A DNA stretch of 64,000 nucleotides, taken from assembly GCA_964611895.1 (NCBI GenBank), contig CAZTDN010000005.1:1-64000 (forward strand), written 5' to 3'. The stretch comes from JAIEOG01 sp964611895 (GTDB lineage: Bacteria > Bdellovibrionota > FAC87 > UBA2466). Below are positions 7,654-16,068 of the stretch, one piece after another; positions within the stretch are counted from its first letter, which is position 1, and each line of letters opens with the position of its first letter. The translations under genes and the position numbers were made by a program. A model generated the notes under the pieces. It was not told the origin of the DNA. It ran no database searches and was given only the letters and a program-made list of their open reading frames with translations.

Positions 7654-8989
7654 AGTCACGATCGTGGGAGGTGGGTTGGTCGGGTGTTTGCTCGCCATTT
7701 TGCTTCAGAAACGCGGTTATCGGGTGCAGATCTTCGAGCAACGTTCCGATCCTCGACAGCAGGGCGCTGCTGGAGGAAGGTCAATCAACCTCATAGTCAC
7801 TTCTCGAGGAATTCACGGATTGGAACAAGCTGGTATTGCCGAATCCGTTCTGAAAATTTGCGTTCCGGTTTTTGGCCGACAAGTGCATTTGAAGTCGGGT
7901 TCAGGCCTTTTTCAGCCCTACGGAAGGCAGGGGGAGTGCAACTACTCCGTCTCTCGCTCGCAGTTAAATGCACTTTTGCTCACTCAGGCAGAGGCCAGTG
8001 GAGCAGAAGTTTTTTTTGATTCGCAGTTAGAGTCTGTCGACTTTAAATCAGCAGAAGCCATCTTTTGCCAGGGGACGGAGCGACGTGTTCAGAAGTACGA
8101 ACAACTATTCGGAGCAGATGGCGCCGGAAGCCGCGTGCGGGCTGCGATAGAGGCAGCTGCTCCTCAGGAGTGTGTTGTTCGGACGGAGTGGCTGGAAGCT
8201 GATTACAAAGAAATGCTTTTACCCAGTCTTGGGGGGCAGTATCAGCTCGACAAAAAAGCACTACATATATGGCCGCGCGGATCTCACATGATGATGGCCC
8301 TGGCCAATCTAGATGGCAGCTTTACGATTACTTTATATTTACCCAGGCAGGCCGGTCGCTGGAGCTTTTCGTCGGTAAACACTCCGGCAGCAGTGGGAGA
8401 GCTCTTTTCTACTGAGTTTCCTGATGCGGTATCGCTTGTACCAGACCACGTGCAGCAGTTTATGGCACATCCTCAAGGAGCTCTGGGCACGGTAAGGTGC
8501 AGCAAGTGGATCTTCGGCGGTAAAGTAGCCCTCATTGGCGATGCTGCCCATGCGATCGTGCCTTTTTTTGGACAGGGGATGAATTGCGGTTTTGAAGACT
8601 GCACTGTGCTCATGCATTTATTGGATCAAGGGATGAACTGGGAAGACGCCTTGGCTTCGTTCGACGCTGAACGCCGCCAAGATGCGAACGCCATCGCTGA
8701 CATGGCAGTGGAGAACTGGATCGAAATGCGCGACAAAGTGGCGGACCCAGCATTTCAATTGCGCAAAAAAGTCGAAGCCCGATTGGAAGAAGCTCTCCCT
8801 GGTCTCTACCGATCGCGTTACGGGATGGTTGTCTACACCCGAGTCCCGTATTCTAAAGCGCAAGCCGTCGGCAGGGTTCAGGATCAGGTATTGGATCGCC
8901 TATGCGCTGGGATCGACAGCGCTGAGCAGCTCGACCTCCAAGCGGCACAGGCCATGCTTCAGGAGGCGTTTCGTAGTACACTGTCTTAG
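7643..8989 (+). CDS. kmo: kynurenine 3-monooxygenase
   Basis: A 448-aa FAD-dependent aromatic hydroxylase converting L-kynurenine to 3-hydroxykynurenine with NADPH and oxygen. The N-terminal dinucleotide fold GGGLVG is at residues 9-14, the Arg-rich GRSINLIVTSRG loop follows, and the second FAD motif is IGDAAHAIVPFFGQGMNCGF with the KMO-specific GMNCGFED. The start is GTG 7643, inside the end of kynU. The C-terminal region is amphipathic and, as in other bacterial KMOs, lacks the transmembrane anchor of the mitochondrial enzyme. Confidence 0.96.
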   Translation: MAIRVTIVGGGLVGCLLAILLQKRGYRVQIFEQRSDPRQQGAAGGRSINLIVTSRGIHGLEQAGIAESVLKICVPVFGRQVHLKSGSGLFQPYGRQGECNYSVSRSQLNALLLTQAEASGAEVFFDSQLESVDFKSAEAIFCQGTERRVQKYEQLFGADGAGSRVRAAIEAAAPQECVVRTEWLEADYKEMLLPSLGGQYQLDKKALHIWPRGSHMMMALANLDGSFTITLYLPRQAGRWSFSSVNTPAAVGELFSTEFPDAVSLVPDHVQQFMAHPQGALGTVRCSKWIFGGKVALIGDAAHAIVPFFGQGMNCGFEDCTVLMHLLDQGMNWEDALASFDAERRQDANAIADMAVENWIEMRDKVADPAFQLRKKVEARLEEALPGLYRSRYGMVVYTRVPYSKAQAVGRVQDQVLDRLCAGIDSAEQLDLQAAQAMLQEAFRSTLS

Positions 8990-9520
8990 ATGGCCACCCA
9001 CACGCTAAAGAATGGCAGTGCCCTGACAATCGCTCCACTTGAAGTAAATGATGCCTCAGAAGCCTTGGCTTTCGCAAAGGCAGCTGGGTCCGAGTCCGAG
9101 TTTCTGACATACGGCGCAGAGGGACTTTGGCTAAGCCTTCCAGAAGAAGAAAAAGAGATTCGACGCATTCAGGACAGAAAGCGCGACGTCTTCATCAAGG
9201 GTGTCGTCCAGGGAAAAATCATTTCCGTTCTGTCCGTTTTTAGGGTGGATCGACCTCGCGTTCAACACGTCGGCGAGTTAGGTATCTCGGTTTTGCAGTC
9301 TCATTGGCATCTAGGGGTAGGGCGCACCATGTGCCAAGAGGGACTTCGGCTCGCAAAACAAATCGGCATGACCAAAGTGAACTTGCGCGTGCGAGAAGGG
9401 AACGTCCACGCCATTCACCTTTATCACTCCCTCGGATTTGTGGATGAGGGCACCACCACACGCGCCATGCATATAGATGGAAAATATTACTCTTATTTGA
9501 TGATGGGCATCGAGTTTTAG
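8990..9520 (+). CDS. GNAT-family N-acetyltransferase
   Basis: A 176-aa GNAT acetyltransferase. The acetyl-CoA binding region is HVGELGISVLQSHWHLGVGR followed by LRVREGNVHAIHLYHSLGF, the classical A and B motifs. The ATG directly abuts the kmo stop with no spacer, so it is translated as the last gene of the kynurenine operon, or at least from its message. The relatives I recognise are general RimJ/RimL-like or small-molecule acetyltransferases; the substrate cannot be told from sequence. A link with detoxification of an amino intermediate is speculative. Confidence 0.85.
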   Translation: MATHTLKNGSALTIAPLEVNDASEALAFAKAAGSESEFLTYGAEGLWLSLPEEEKEIRRIQDRKRDVFIKGVVQGKIISVLSVFRVDRPRVQHVGELGISVLQSHWHLGVGRTMCQEGLRLAKQIGMTKVNLRVREGNVHAIHLYHSLGFVDEGTTTRAMHIDGKYYSYLMMGIEF

Positions 9521-9564
9521 CCTGCCATTGACAAGCCCTGACCCACGTATATCTATGCACCAGC

Positions 9565-10368
9565 ATGGACGATTTTCACGCTAGCTTCGCTGCTGATTTG
9601 TCAGCTATTCGTTCGAAGTCCCCTGTAGTTCTCAACCTAACCAACTCAGTCGCGATGGATCTGTCCGCGAATGCCCTTTTAGCAGTGGGCGCCTCACCCA
9701 TCATGGCGCATGCTCCTGAGGAGTTGGAAGAACTCGTCGCTATTTGCGGAGCAATAGTGATCAATATCGGAACATTGGATTCGGCGTTTGTGGAGCGCGC
9801 CACACAGCTTGCTAAACTCGCGGCTTTGAATGGCAAGCCGGTAGTTTTGGACCCTGTGGGGGCAGGAGCGACCCGGTTTCGCACCCGTGCGGCTCGGTCT
9901 CTAATTGAAACGGGTGCAGTGAGCGTTGTTCGAGGCAATGCTTCAGAAGTGGCCTCCGTTTTTGGGGAGAGCTCGGGAACCCGAGGGGTGGATTCGGTTT
10001 TAACGCCGGATCAAGTGCTTTCGGTAGCTCGTGCCGGAGCAAAGAGGGCGGGCCTTGTCGTTGCGGTAAGTGGTGCGGTCGATCAGATTGTAGGTGTCGA
10101 TCGCACGGCGCAAGTGTTCAATGGAACTCCCCTGTTTACCCAAGTGACTGCGATGGGTTGCACTGCGACCGCTTTGTTGGGAGCTTTTCTAGCCGTCAAT
10201 TCTAGTGCGTTTAGCGCCGCGGTGCATGCCATGGGCTTGATGGGTGTTTGCGGTGAGTTGGCCGTGGCCAAAACTGCCGGTCCAGCGAGCTTTCGCGTGG
10301 CATTTATCGACGAGATTTCTAGTCTAAATGCCAGCAACTTAGGTGCGCTTCGAGTTGAGCTTTTATGA
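9565..10368 (+). CDS. thiM: hydroxyethylthiazole kinase
   Basis: A 267-aa ribokinase-like enzyme phosphorylating 4-methyl-5-(2-hydroxyethyl)thiazole for thiamine salvage. Characteristic are VVLNLTNSVAMDLSANALLA at the N-terminus, VVLDPVGAGATRFRT and the catalytic-region VTAMGCTATALLGAF, where the Cys of the MGCT motif sits in the anion hole. It begins the thiM-thiE-thiD operon with a 4-bp overlap into thiE. I looked for a TPP riboswitch in the 44-bp upstream gap and found none; the space is too short for one. Confidence 0.95.
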   Translation: MDDFHASFAADLSAIRSKSPVVLNLTNSVAMDLSANALLAVGASPIMAHAPEELEELVAICGAIVINIGTLDSAFVERATQLAKLAALNGKPVVLDPVGAGATRFRTRAARSLIETGAVSVVRGNASEVASVFGESSGTRGVDSVLTPDQVLSVARAGAKRAGLVVAVSGAVDQIVGVDRTAQVFNGTPLFTQVTAMGCTATALLGAFLAVNSSAFSAAVHAMGLMGVCGELAVAKTAGPASFRVAFIDEISSLNASNLGALRVELL

Positions 10369-11003
10369 AAGCGCACTTTGATCCCTCGCTCTATCTCATT
10401 GCAGACACCCAGTTTATGCAGGGGCGCGATCTGGTTGCTGCAGTGATGCATGCGGTTAGAGGTGGGGTGACTTTGGTGCAGTTGCGAGCAAAGGGAGCTG
10501 TGCCAACAGAGGTGCGGGACCTGGCTCGGCGCTTGATGCGGGAGCTTCAGCTAACGTCGACACCCCTGTTGATCAATGATGACGTAGAAATGGCAAAAGA
10601 GATTGGGGCAGCTGGAGCGCACATTGGGTTGGACGATATGCGCCCCGATCGCGCGCGTCGGATTCTAGGACCCAAAGCTATTTTGGGTGTTTCATTGGAA
10701 ACGGATCGAGCCTGGTCGAGCGAAGATTTGAAGCGTGTCGACTATGTAGCGGCTAGTCCTGTATTTGCTACTTCTTCAAAGTCAGATGCGGCGAGGCCGT
10801 TTGGCGTGGAGGGGCTAGTGACACTTCGAAAAGTGTACTCACTGCCGCTGATCGCGATTGGGGGGATAACCCCTAAAAATGCGCGGTCCCTTTTAATGGC
10901 GGGTGCCGACGGTTTGGCTGTTATTTCGGCGATTTTGGGGGCCGAGGACCCCCAGCGCGCCGCCAGAGAGTTTGCGACACAGATCGGGGAGTTTAGGAAA
11001 TGA
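10365..11003 (+). CDS. thiE: thiamine-phosphate synthase
   Basis: A 212-aa TIM-barrel enzyme joining hydroxymethylpyrimidine diphosphate and thiazole phosphate to make thiamine phosphate. The family strands are visible: YLIADTQF at the N-terminus, GGVTLVQLRAKGA, LLINDDVEMA, AHIGLDDM, DYVAASPVFATSSK and LIAIGGITPKNA, which binds phosphate. It overlaps thiM and thiD by 4 bp each (ATGA), so the three are translationally coupled. The order kinase-synthase-kinase points to salvage of both thiamine moieties. Confidence 0.96.
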   Translation: MKAHFDPSLYLIADTQFMQGRDLVAAVMHAVRGGVTLVQLRAKGAVPTEVRDLARRLMRELQLTSTPLLINDDVEMAKEIGAAGAHIGLDDMRPDRARRILGPKAILGVSLETDRAWSSEDLKRVDYVAASPVFATSSKSDAARPFGVEGLVTLRKVYSLPLIAIGGITPKNARSLLMAGADGLAVISAILGAEDPQRAAREFATQIGEFRK

Positions 11004-11800
11004 TAGCTCGAGTTTTGACGGTTGCGGGCTCTGATTCCGGAGGTGGAGCAGGAATCCAAGCGGATCTCAAGACTATTCACGCGTTGGGTGGGTTCGGGAT
11101 GTCGGCTATTACCGCGTTGACGGCGCAGAACACTCAAGGTGTGCAAGCAGTTATTCCTGTCGATCCGGTTTTTGTAGCAACGCAGATTCGCTGTGTTCAC
11201 GACGATATTGGAGTCGATGCGATTAAGGTAGGAATGTTGTTTTCGGTGGAGCTGATTGAGTCTGTGGCCACGTGTTTGAGAGACCTAGGGGTGCGTTCCA
11301 TCGTGGTAGATCCAGTGATGGTTGCAAAAGGTGGCAGCAGACTTTTGGAGCCGAGCGCAACGCAAGCATTGATCGAGCAGGTTTTTCCTCTGGCAGGTAT
11401 GATTACGCCGAATATTCCCGAGGCCGAAGTGCTCACTGGAATGCGCATCACGTCCAAGGCCGAAATGGAGAGGGCCGCAGACCAGTTATTGCGCTCAACC
11501 CGGCGTCTGGTTTTGAAAGGTGGCCATTTGGGGCAGAGTTCCCCGGCCGCTGATCTGTTTGCATCGGCGGAAGGCGAGAGGTTTTGGGTGGAGTTGCCCC
11601 GCGTCCAATCGCGTAACACTCATGGCACGGGGTGCACTTACTCAGCGGCCATTGCAACGCGAGTCGCACAAGGGTTGGGATGGGAGCAAGCTGTGCGATC
11701 GGCTCGAGACTTCGTTCAGGGGGCCATTCTTGGAGCAGCCGGTTGGCAAATGGGTCGAGGTAACGGTCCTTTGGACCATGGTTGGCAGTTTAGAAAATAA
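11000..11800 (+). CDS. thiD: hydroxymethylpyrimidine / phosphomethylpyrimidine kinase
   Basis: A 266-aa ribokinase-family enzyme that phosphorylates hydroxymethylpyrimidine twice for thiamine synthesis. The N-terminal VLTVAGSDSGGGAGIQADLK is diagnostic, MSAITALTAQNTQGV is the substrate loop, VVDPVMVAKGG follows, and the ATP-site catalytic motif is NTHGTGCTYSAAIA near residue 210. It is the last gene of the thiMED operon. An SD-like AGAGGAAAAA and the start of a secreted protein follow 17 bp after its stop, so read-through into that gene is likely. Confidence 0.96.
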   Translation: MIARVLTVAGSDSGGGAGIQADLKTIHALGGFGMSAITALTAQNTQGVQAVIPVDPVFVATQIRCVHDDIGVDAIKVGMLFSVELIESVATCLRDLGVRSIVVDPVMVAKGGSRLLEPSATQALIEQVFPLAGMITPNIPEAEVLTGMRITSKAEMERAADQLLRSTRRLVLKGGHLGQSSPAADLFASAEGERFWVELPRVQSRNTHGTGCTYSAAIATRVAQGLGWEQAVRSARDFVQGAILGAAGWQMGRGNGPLDHGWQFRK

Positions 11801-11817
11801 GTACTTAGAGGAAAAAA

Positions 11818-12528
11818 ATGAAACATTTTGAACGCGGGTTTTTACTCGCCATTGTCTTTGTTTTTTGGAGTGTTCCCGCGCATGCGGCGAAGTTTTCGGA
11901 AACTGCTTGGAAGGAAATTGCGCCGATTTACGAGGCTATCCGCCAGCACCCCTTCAACCAGCAGATGGTGAAGGGAACGTTGTGCAAAGAAGCGTTTGAA
12001 TTCTATTCCGCTCAGGATGCGCTGTATTTGACCGATTTCGCCAAAGCGTTGAGCGTTTTGGCTACAAAAGTAGACAGTTCTACTCACGCAGCGGAGCTCA
12101 TGCAATCAGCGATGGACTGCCTGGTTTTTGAAAAGGAAATGCACGATAAAAACCTCAAGGGAGCCAAGCCGGCCGAGTTGGCGCCTGCGGCGTTTATGTA
12201 TACCAATTTTCTTTTGGCTACGGCTGCGTACAAAAGTCGAGAGGAGTTGGCGGCGGCACTCTTGCCGTGTTTCTGGATTTACTTGCGCTTGGGGCAGGAG
12301 ATGAAGCCCAAGACTTTGCCCGCTAATCCGTACAGAGAGTGGATTCTGTCCTATAGTAACGCCAAGTACCAAAGTTCGGTAGAAGCAATGATTCGGCTTA
12401 CGGACGAACTTGCCGAAAAAGCCACTCCCGCACAGCGCAAGAAAATGCTCGCCGCGTTTGTGACTGCGTCTCGGTTAGAGTGGTATTTCTGGGACGCGGC
12501 CATGCGGCTCGAGGGATGGAAACCCTAG
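11818..12528 (+). CDS. secreted protein of unknown function
   Basis: I do not recognise this 236-aa protein. It has a clear signal peptide (residues 1-24, hydrophobic core LLAIVFVFW, cleavage after AHA). The mature part is mostly alpha-helical by residue pattern, with repeated Ala-rich amphipathic segments and only three cysteines. A strong AGAGGAAAAAA ribosome site precedes ATG 11818. It sits 17 bp downstream of thiD and could share its transcript, but nothing in it suggests a thiamine role. A periplasmic location is the only supported inference. Confidence 0.72.
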   Translation: MKHFERGFLLAIVFVFWSVPAHAAKFSETAWKEIAPIYEAIRQHPFNQQMVKGTLCKEAFEFYSAQDALYLTDFAKALSVLATKVDSSTHAAELMQSAMDCLVFEKEMHDKNLKGAKPAELAPAAFMYTNFLLATAAYKSREELAAALLPCFWIYLRLGQEMKPKTLPANPYREWILSYSNAKYQSSVEAMIRLTDELAEKATPAQRKKMLAAFVTASRLEWYFWDAAMRLEGWKP

Positions 12529-12567
12529 TAGCGAGTCCTAGTTCACTGAGTTTGGTATGATTGCCAG

Positions 12568-13077
12568 ATGCACGCGGTCGTACGGAAGCGATTTTGGCTA
12601 GGGGTGGCTTTTCTCGCTGGGGCGGGGGCAGCGGCACCGAGTTTTGCGACGGTAATTTGCAACCCCCCACTGGCGAGATTACAAAGGGCCGAGCCTCCAG
12701 AGCTGGGGCGAGAAATAGCACGGCGAATCGTAGGTGCGGACGAATCTGTTCCAAAGCACAAGCGCGTGGAGCGTGCTTGGAAGAACGTTGTGTCCATGCG
12801 TGTGCACGGCGATCCGGTTGATGTAGCGCGGCAGAGAGCGATTCGTCTGGAGTGTTTGTTGCGAGCGATTCCGGATTTTAGGTTCGTAAAGCGGGAGCCT
12901 ACGCCGGACGGTTCTCTGGTATTCGAGGCGCCGGGTCGCTCGAGCTCTACGGATAGCGAAGTTCAGTTTTTTGCCATTCGAGCTACTAACGGCGCCCTCT
13001 ATCGCGGCTCGCGCGACCCGCTGGTGCCCTCCGATTGGAACCCGGAATATGAGTACGCGACTGAGCTGCGCCCCTGA
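12568..13077 (+). CDS. small secreted protein of unknown function
   Basis: A 169-aa protein with a plausible signal peptide (residues 1-27, core FWLGVAFLAGAGAAAPS, cleavage near FAT). The mature part is basic and Arg-rich, with two cysteines (the CNPP segment and ECLLR) that could form a disulfide in the periplasm. The C-terminal 50 residues (VQFFAIRATNGALYRGS) look like a compact beta-rich unit. No family recognised. It lies 39 bp after the preceding secreted protein on the same strand, and converges with the Fic-like gene 21 bp beyond its stop. Confidence 0.6.
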   Translation: MHAVVRKRFWLGVAFLAGAGAAAPSFATVICNPPLARLQRAEPPELGREIARRIVGADESVPKHKRVERAWKNVVSMRVHGDPVDVARQRAIRLECLLRAIPDFRFVKREPTPDGSLVFEAPGRSSSTDSEVQFFAIRATNGALYRGSRDPLVPSDWNPEYEYATELRP

Positions 13078-13098
13078 GCGTGGCAATTGGATAACAAT

Positions 13099-14175
13099 CT
13101 ACCGAGCTTGCGAGGCGTACGCTCGCAATATCTGCAAGTAGACTTCACGAGCGGTTTTGTAAATCACCGTTCTTGTGTTGAGGCTTTGAGGGACGGGAGG
13201 TAGGCCAGCCTTAAGCACCATGAAGTCCAGGAGCACGTGATCCGTGCGGCCATTGGCTTCTATGAAGGGTTTTAGCAGGAGAAATTCACGATACAGCTCG
13301 GCAATGACTTCGAGTGGAGTTCCGAAGTTGACGCTGTTTGCTTTGAACAGGAGCGTTTCCAATCTCAGCGGAACTTGGCTGCCATGGGGGTAGTGAAGGC
13401 CATCCTTAAACAAAAAGGCCGTCTCGGGGTGCGTTCCTCGAATGACTCCCGCCAAGGAGGATTTCTCTAGCGGTAGCGAGTAGTAGGCCAAAATATGATT
13501 GATTCTGGTCAGAGTGGCGGAATCTAGAGGTTTCTGCTGCGCAAGTCGGGAAAGAGCCATCCAGTTAGCATGTTCCAAATAGTTCTGGTGGAAAGCCGGG
13601 TTGGTGAGAGCAGTGAGTGACGCTTCCACCTGAGTTTTGGCGATCGAACTCGCCAAATCTATCGGATTGCCCGAATCAACCCTGTGCGTTCGATTGTGGA
13701 GCAATGGGTAGAGAACTTCGCTGAGTTTGTCTATTTCGCTTTCTAGTTGTGCATCAGGACTCACTGGGCCAGCAATCCAAGAGAGTTTGCCCGTTTTAAA
13801 CTGAGTGAGAAACCTGTTTCCTCCAGGAAGACTCCATTCTACCAGGTGAGGATCCTTTTGATTGTCCACGCTGACAACGCGCAAAGGAGGAAGGTTTTCT
13901 ACGACCTGCAAGTAAGATTCGGGGACTAAGTCCTTTTCGGAAATCTCGAGAAAAACAGTGCTCTCATCTGGTTTTGTATAATCTCCTTTTAGGATCGCGT
14001 CTAAAGTGGGTAGCGAACGCGCACGAGTTTCTTCAGAGCAGCTCTTGCGATAGGAGCCGCCTGAACCGTACTCAGCGGACCATTCGCGGATGCTTACTGA
14101 AAAAGCCGCCATTGAGCCCAATGTGTTCAACAAAACCGCGAATTGAAGTGCCCCTTGGAGAGATAAAATACCCAT
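13099..14175 (-). CDS. secreted Fic-like protein with degenerate active site
   Basis: About 358 aa from ATG 14175, chosen because it begins a signal-like sequence (hydrophobic LQGALQFAVLLNTLGSMAAFS); a TTG at 14211 is possible but adds only polar residues. The C-terminal third reads as a Fic/Doc helix bundle: a region resembling the inhibitory/flap segment, then LLLKPFIEANGRTDHVLLDF, then KAGLPP. In active Fic enzymes this motif is HPFx(D/E)GNGRxxR. Here the catalytic His is Lys, the first Gly is Ala and the last Arg is His, while Asn-Gly-Arg is kept. AMP-transfer activity is therefore unlikely. Upstream residues 60-220 show no family I recognise. Export would place it in the periplasm or outside. 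Confidence 0.6.
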   Translation of the reverse strand: MGILSLQGALQFAVLLNTLGSMAAFSVSIREWSAEYGSGGSYRKSCSEETRARSLPTLDAILKGDYTKPDESTVFLEISEKDLVPESYLQVVENLPPLRVVSVDNQKDPHLVEWSLPGGNRFLTQFKTGKLSWIAGPVSPDAQLESEIDKLSEVLYPLLHNRTHRVDSGNPIDLASSIAKTQVEASLTALTNPAFHQNYLEHANWMALSRLAQQKPLDSATLTRINHILAYYSLPLEKSSLAGVIRGTHPETAFLFKDGLHYPHGSQVPLRLETLLFKANSVNFGTPLEVIAELYREFLLLKPFIEANGRTDHVLLDFMVLKAGLPPVPQSLNTRTVIYKTAREVYLQILRAYASQAR

Positions 14176-14220
14176 GGGAAAGCCTTGGCATGGGGCTTGA
14201 TTGCTTGTCAACAGGCGCGG

Positions 14221-15084
14221 CTATTTGCGGGAGAGGGCAAAACCTAACAGCACGGCGCCAATAGCGATACCTTCCACCATACTCGGAACTTCTCCGAGGA
14301 GAAAACTTCCCAACACTACAGTAAGTGCAGGGACGAGCGGCATGTAAAGTGTGGCGACTGAGCTTCCCAGCTTCGACACCCCGTAGCTAAACAAAGATAA
14401 GGCGACCCCTGTGGACAGGACTCCCTGGTAGAAACCGATAAAAAGGAGTTTCTCCCAACCGGCTTCTATGTGCGTGGAAAAAAAAACCAAATACACGGGT
14501 AGGTATAGCAACGCTGAATAAGTAGCGACCATGGCGGTGGCGTGGAGGGGATCGAGTTTCCACTTTTTGATCAAGAACGAGTAAATCGCCCATAAAACGC
14601 CTCCCAGAGTAAAGAGCAGATGGCCCAACGTCAGGCCCCCGTTTGCCGAGGCAGCCCATAATAGGCCGAGTCCCAATAGCAACAGCAGCAAGCCAGAAAT
14701 CTTGCGGGGGCGGGGACGTTCGTTGAGGAAAATTACAGATAGAGCAAAGGTGACCAAAATCAAGGTGCCGTTGACGAACGTCGCGCCATGCGAAGCGGGG
14801 GCAAGTTCCATGCCCTTGGAGACAAGCAGCATGTAGGGAGCGCCAAAGGTCGCCGCGAGCGCTACTCCTTTCCATAGGAGTCCGCGCCGGAGAGTGATGG
14901 GCAGTAAAAACAGCGCTGCAAACGAAAATCGAATCGCCGTCAGTGCGACTGGAGGGATGTGTCCCAGGGAGAGGTGACGTGTTTGCACCATCCACCCCGC
15001 CCAAATGACCACCGCTCCCAGAAGTGCTAGGTGCGGGGCATAGTGCGCGGGGGCGGAGGGAGTGTTTTGGGGGGGTGTTTGCAT
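14221..15084 (-). CDS. EamA/DMT-family transporter
   Basis: A 287-aa inner-membrane protein of the drug/metabolite transporter superfamily with two EamA repeats and about ten hydrophobic helices. The first repeat starts HLALLGAVVIWAGWMVQTRHL with the family's 'ALTAIRFSFAALFLLP' segment; the second starts with LTLGHLLFTLGGVLWAIYSFLIKKW. Ends ...VEGIAIGAVLLGFALSRK, also typical. Such proteins export amino acids, nucleosides or drugs; substrate cannot be inferred. It lies on the same strand upstream of the Fic-like gene, 45 bp apart. Confidence 0.9.
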   Translation of the reverse strand: MQTPPQNTPSAPAHYAPHLALLGAVVIWAGWMVQTRHLSLGHIPPVALTAIRFSFAALFLLPITLRRGLLWKGVALAATFGAPYMLLVSKGMELAPASHGATFVNGTLILVTFALSVIFLNERPRPRKISGLLLLLLGLGLLWAASANGGLTLGHLLFTLGGVLWAIYSFLIKKWKLDPLHATAMVATYSALLYLPVYLVFFSTHIEAGWEKLLFIGFYQGVLSTGVALSLFSYGVSKLGSSVATLYMPLVPALTVVLGSFLLGEVPSMVEGIAIGAVLLGFALSRK

Positions 15085-15174
15085 GATGTGTTAAGTACTC
15101 AACCAGAGTGTTTTACACAAGGTGAGCTTGTTTGTTAGGCTTCCGGGTAGGGGCTATGGATAAGGGGGGAGAAA

Positions 15175-15918
15175 ATGAATAAGAATCTACTTCGCAGTTT
15201 TGTGGTTTTCATGGTGGCGTTATCAGTTTCGAACGTCTTGTTGGGGAAGGAGCCTGATACAGACCTCGATGGTGTCTCTAATTTCGACGACTATTGCCCG
15301 CGCACTCCGGCAGGTAGACCGGTGTGGAAGCCAGCAGACGTAACCAGCGGGAAGGCGCAGCTGAACTGGGTGGGGTGCATTGGGGGAACGATCGAAGTGG
15401 CGGCGCGGGGGTTCAAGCCTCCCACTCGGCCGGTTCCGTTGGACTCGGCTACGCGAGCGGGTAATGTGGAAAAGTGGTTTAACGAAGCTGCTGGCGAGAA
15501 GGTGCTCGAATTTGCCGATCTGCAGGGGTGGCATGCGGGAAGGTGTTACAGTCCCGCGTCTCCAGACCGAACATTGGGGGGCTTAATGTGGTCTTATACG
15601 GACGATTCGGATGGTCCGGCGTTTGATCCTCGACGGATTCTCTGGGGGAATGTGAGTGCTTTTGTGACGTACTTCGACAAAATGAGTGCGCAGGACGAAG
15701 CGGACACTTTGGCTTACATTCGGGGGATAATTCCCACAATGAAGGAAAATCTGACTGAGGTAGACTCGGCCCTTTGCACGAGTCAGGCGAAACTATCGAT
15801 CTATATCCGGCAAAAGGCGGGCATTTTATATCAAAAAGTTACCTCCGACCCAGGTTGTACCGGCTCTGATGGGGTTCCTCTGAATTACTGTTATTTTTTC
15901 AAGAAAGTCAGAGAGTAA
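15175..15918 (+). CDS. secreted protein with a Ca-binding thrombospondin type 3-like motif
   Basis: A 247-aa protein with a signal peptide (hydrophobic core FVVFMVALSVSNVLL, cleavage near residue 24). Immediately after it comes DTDLDGVSNFDDYCPRTPAG, a near-perfect single thrombospondin type 3 / OmpA-linker repeat (DxDxDGVxxxxDxCPxTPxG), which binds calcium in well-studied proteins. The rest has five more cysteines (GC, RCYSP, LCTS, GCTG, NYCYFF), suggesting disulfides and a periplasmic or surface place. No OmpA C-terminal domain follows, so the motif is solitary. Strong GGGGGGAGAAA ribosome site. Function unknown. Confidence 0.72.
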   Translation: MNKNLLRSFVVFMVALSVSNVLLGKEPDTDLDGVSNFDDYCPRTPAGRPVWKPADVTSGKAQLNWVGCIGGTIEVAARGFKPPTRPVPLDSATRAGNVEKWFNEAAGEKVLEFADLQGWHAGRCYSPASPDRTLGGLMWSYTDDSDGPAFDPRRILWGNVSAFVTYFDKMSAQDEADTLAYIRGIIPTMKENLTEVDSALCTSQAKLSIYIRQKAGILYQKVTSDPGCTGSDGVPLNYCYFFKKVRE

Positions 15919-15929
15919 GCCAGGTCTCT

Positions 15930-15945
15930 CAGGCTTGCGAGCCTG
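15930..15945 (+). terminator. hairpin after the TSP3-motif gene
   Basis: A perfect 6-bp stem CAGGCT / AGCCTG with a TGCG loop lies 12 bp after the stop codon of the preceding gene and 31 bp before the tRNA gene. It extends by one G-T and one further pair. No run of T follows, so it is a weak or factor-assisted terminator at best. Confidence 0.3.
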
Positions 15946-15976
15946 GGGAAGTAATGGTACTCATCAACTCCTTCGC

Positions 15977-16068
15977 GGAGAGGTGGCCGAGTGGCCGAAG
16001 GCGGCGGTTTGCTAAACCGTTATACGGGTAACACCGTATCGGAGGTTCGAATCCTCTCCTCTCCGCCA
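15977..16068 (+). tRNA. tRNA-Ser(GCU)
   Basis: A class-II tRNA with all arms: acceptor GGAGAGG pairing with CCTCTCC (16058-16064), anticodon stem GCGGT/ACCGT with loop TTGCTAA (anticodon GCT, reading AGC/AGU), a long variable arm TACGG/CCGTA, T-arm GGAGG TTCGAAT CCTCT, discriminator G and an encoded CCA. Its 3' end serves as the attachment site of the genomic island that follows. Confidence 0.98.
16053..16068 (+). repeat. attL: tRNA-Ser 3' end, direct repeat
   Basis: The 16 bp CCTCTCCTCTCCGCCA end the tRNA-Ser(GCU) gene and recur exactly, same orientation, at 29674-29689. With the recombinase 120 bp away this is the expected core of a tRNA-type integration site. The flanking bases differ on both sides, so the identity block is exactly 16 bp. 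Confidence 0.85.

Noticed and set aside
9521..9564. TPP riboswitch before thiM
   Set aside because: The gap is 44 bp and no CTGAGA-type core is present; none found upstream of the acetyltransferase either.
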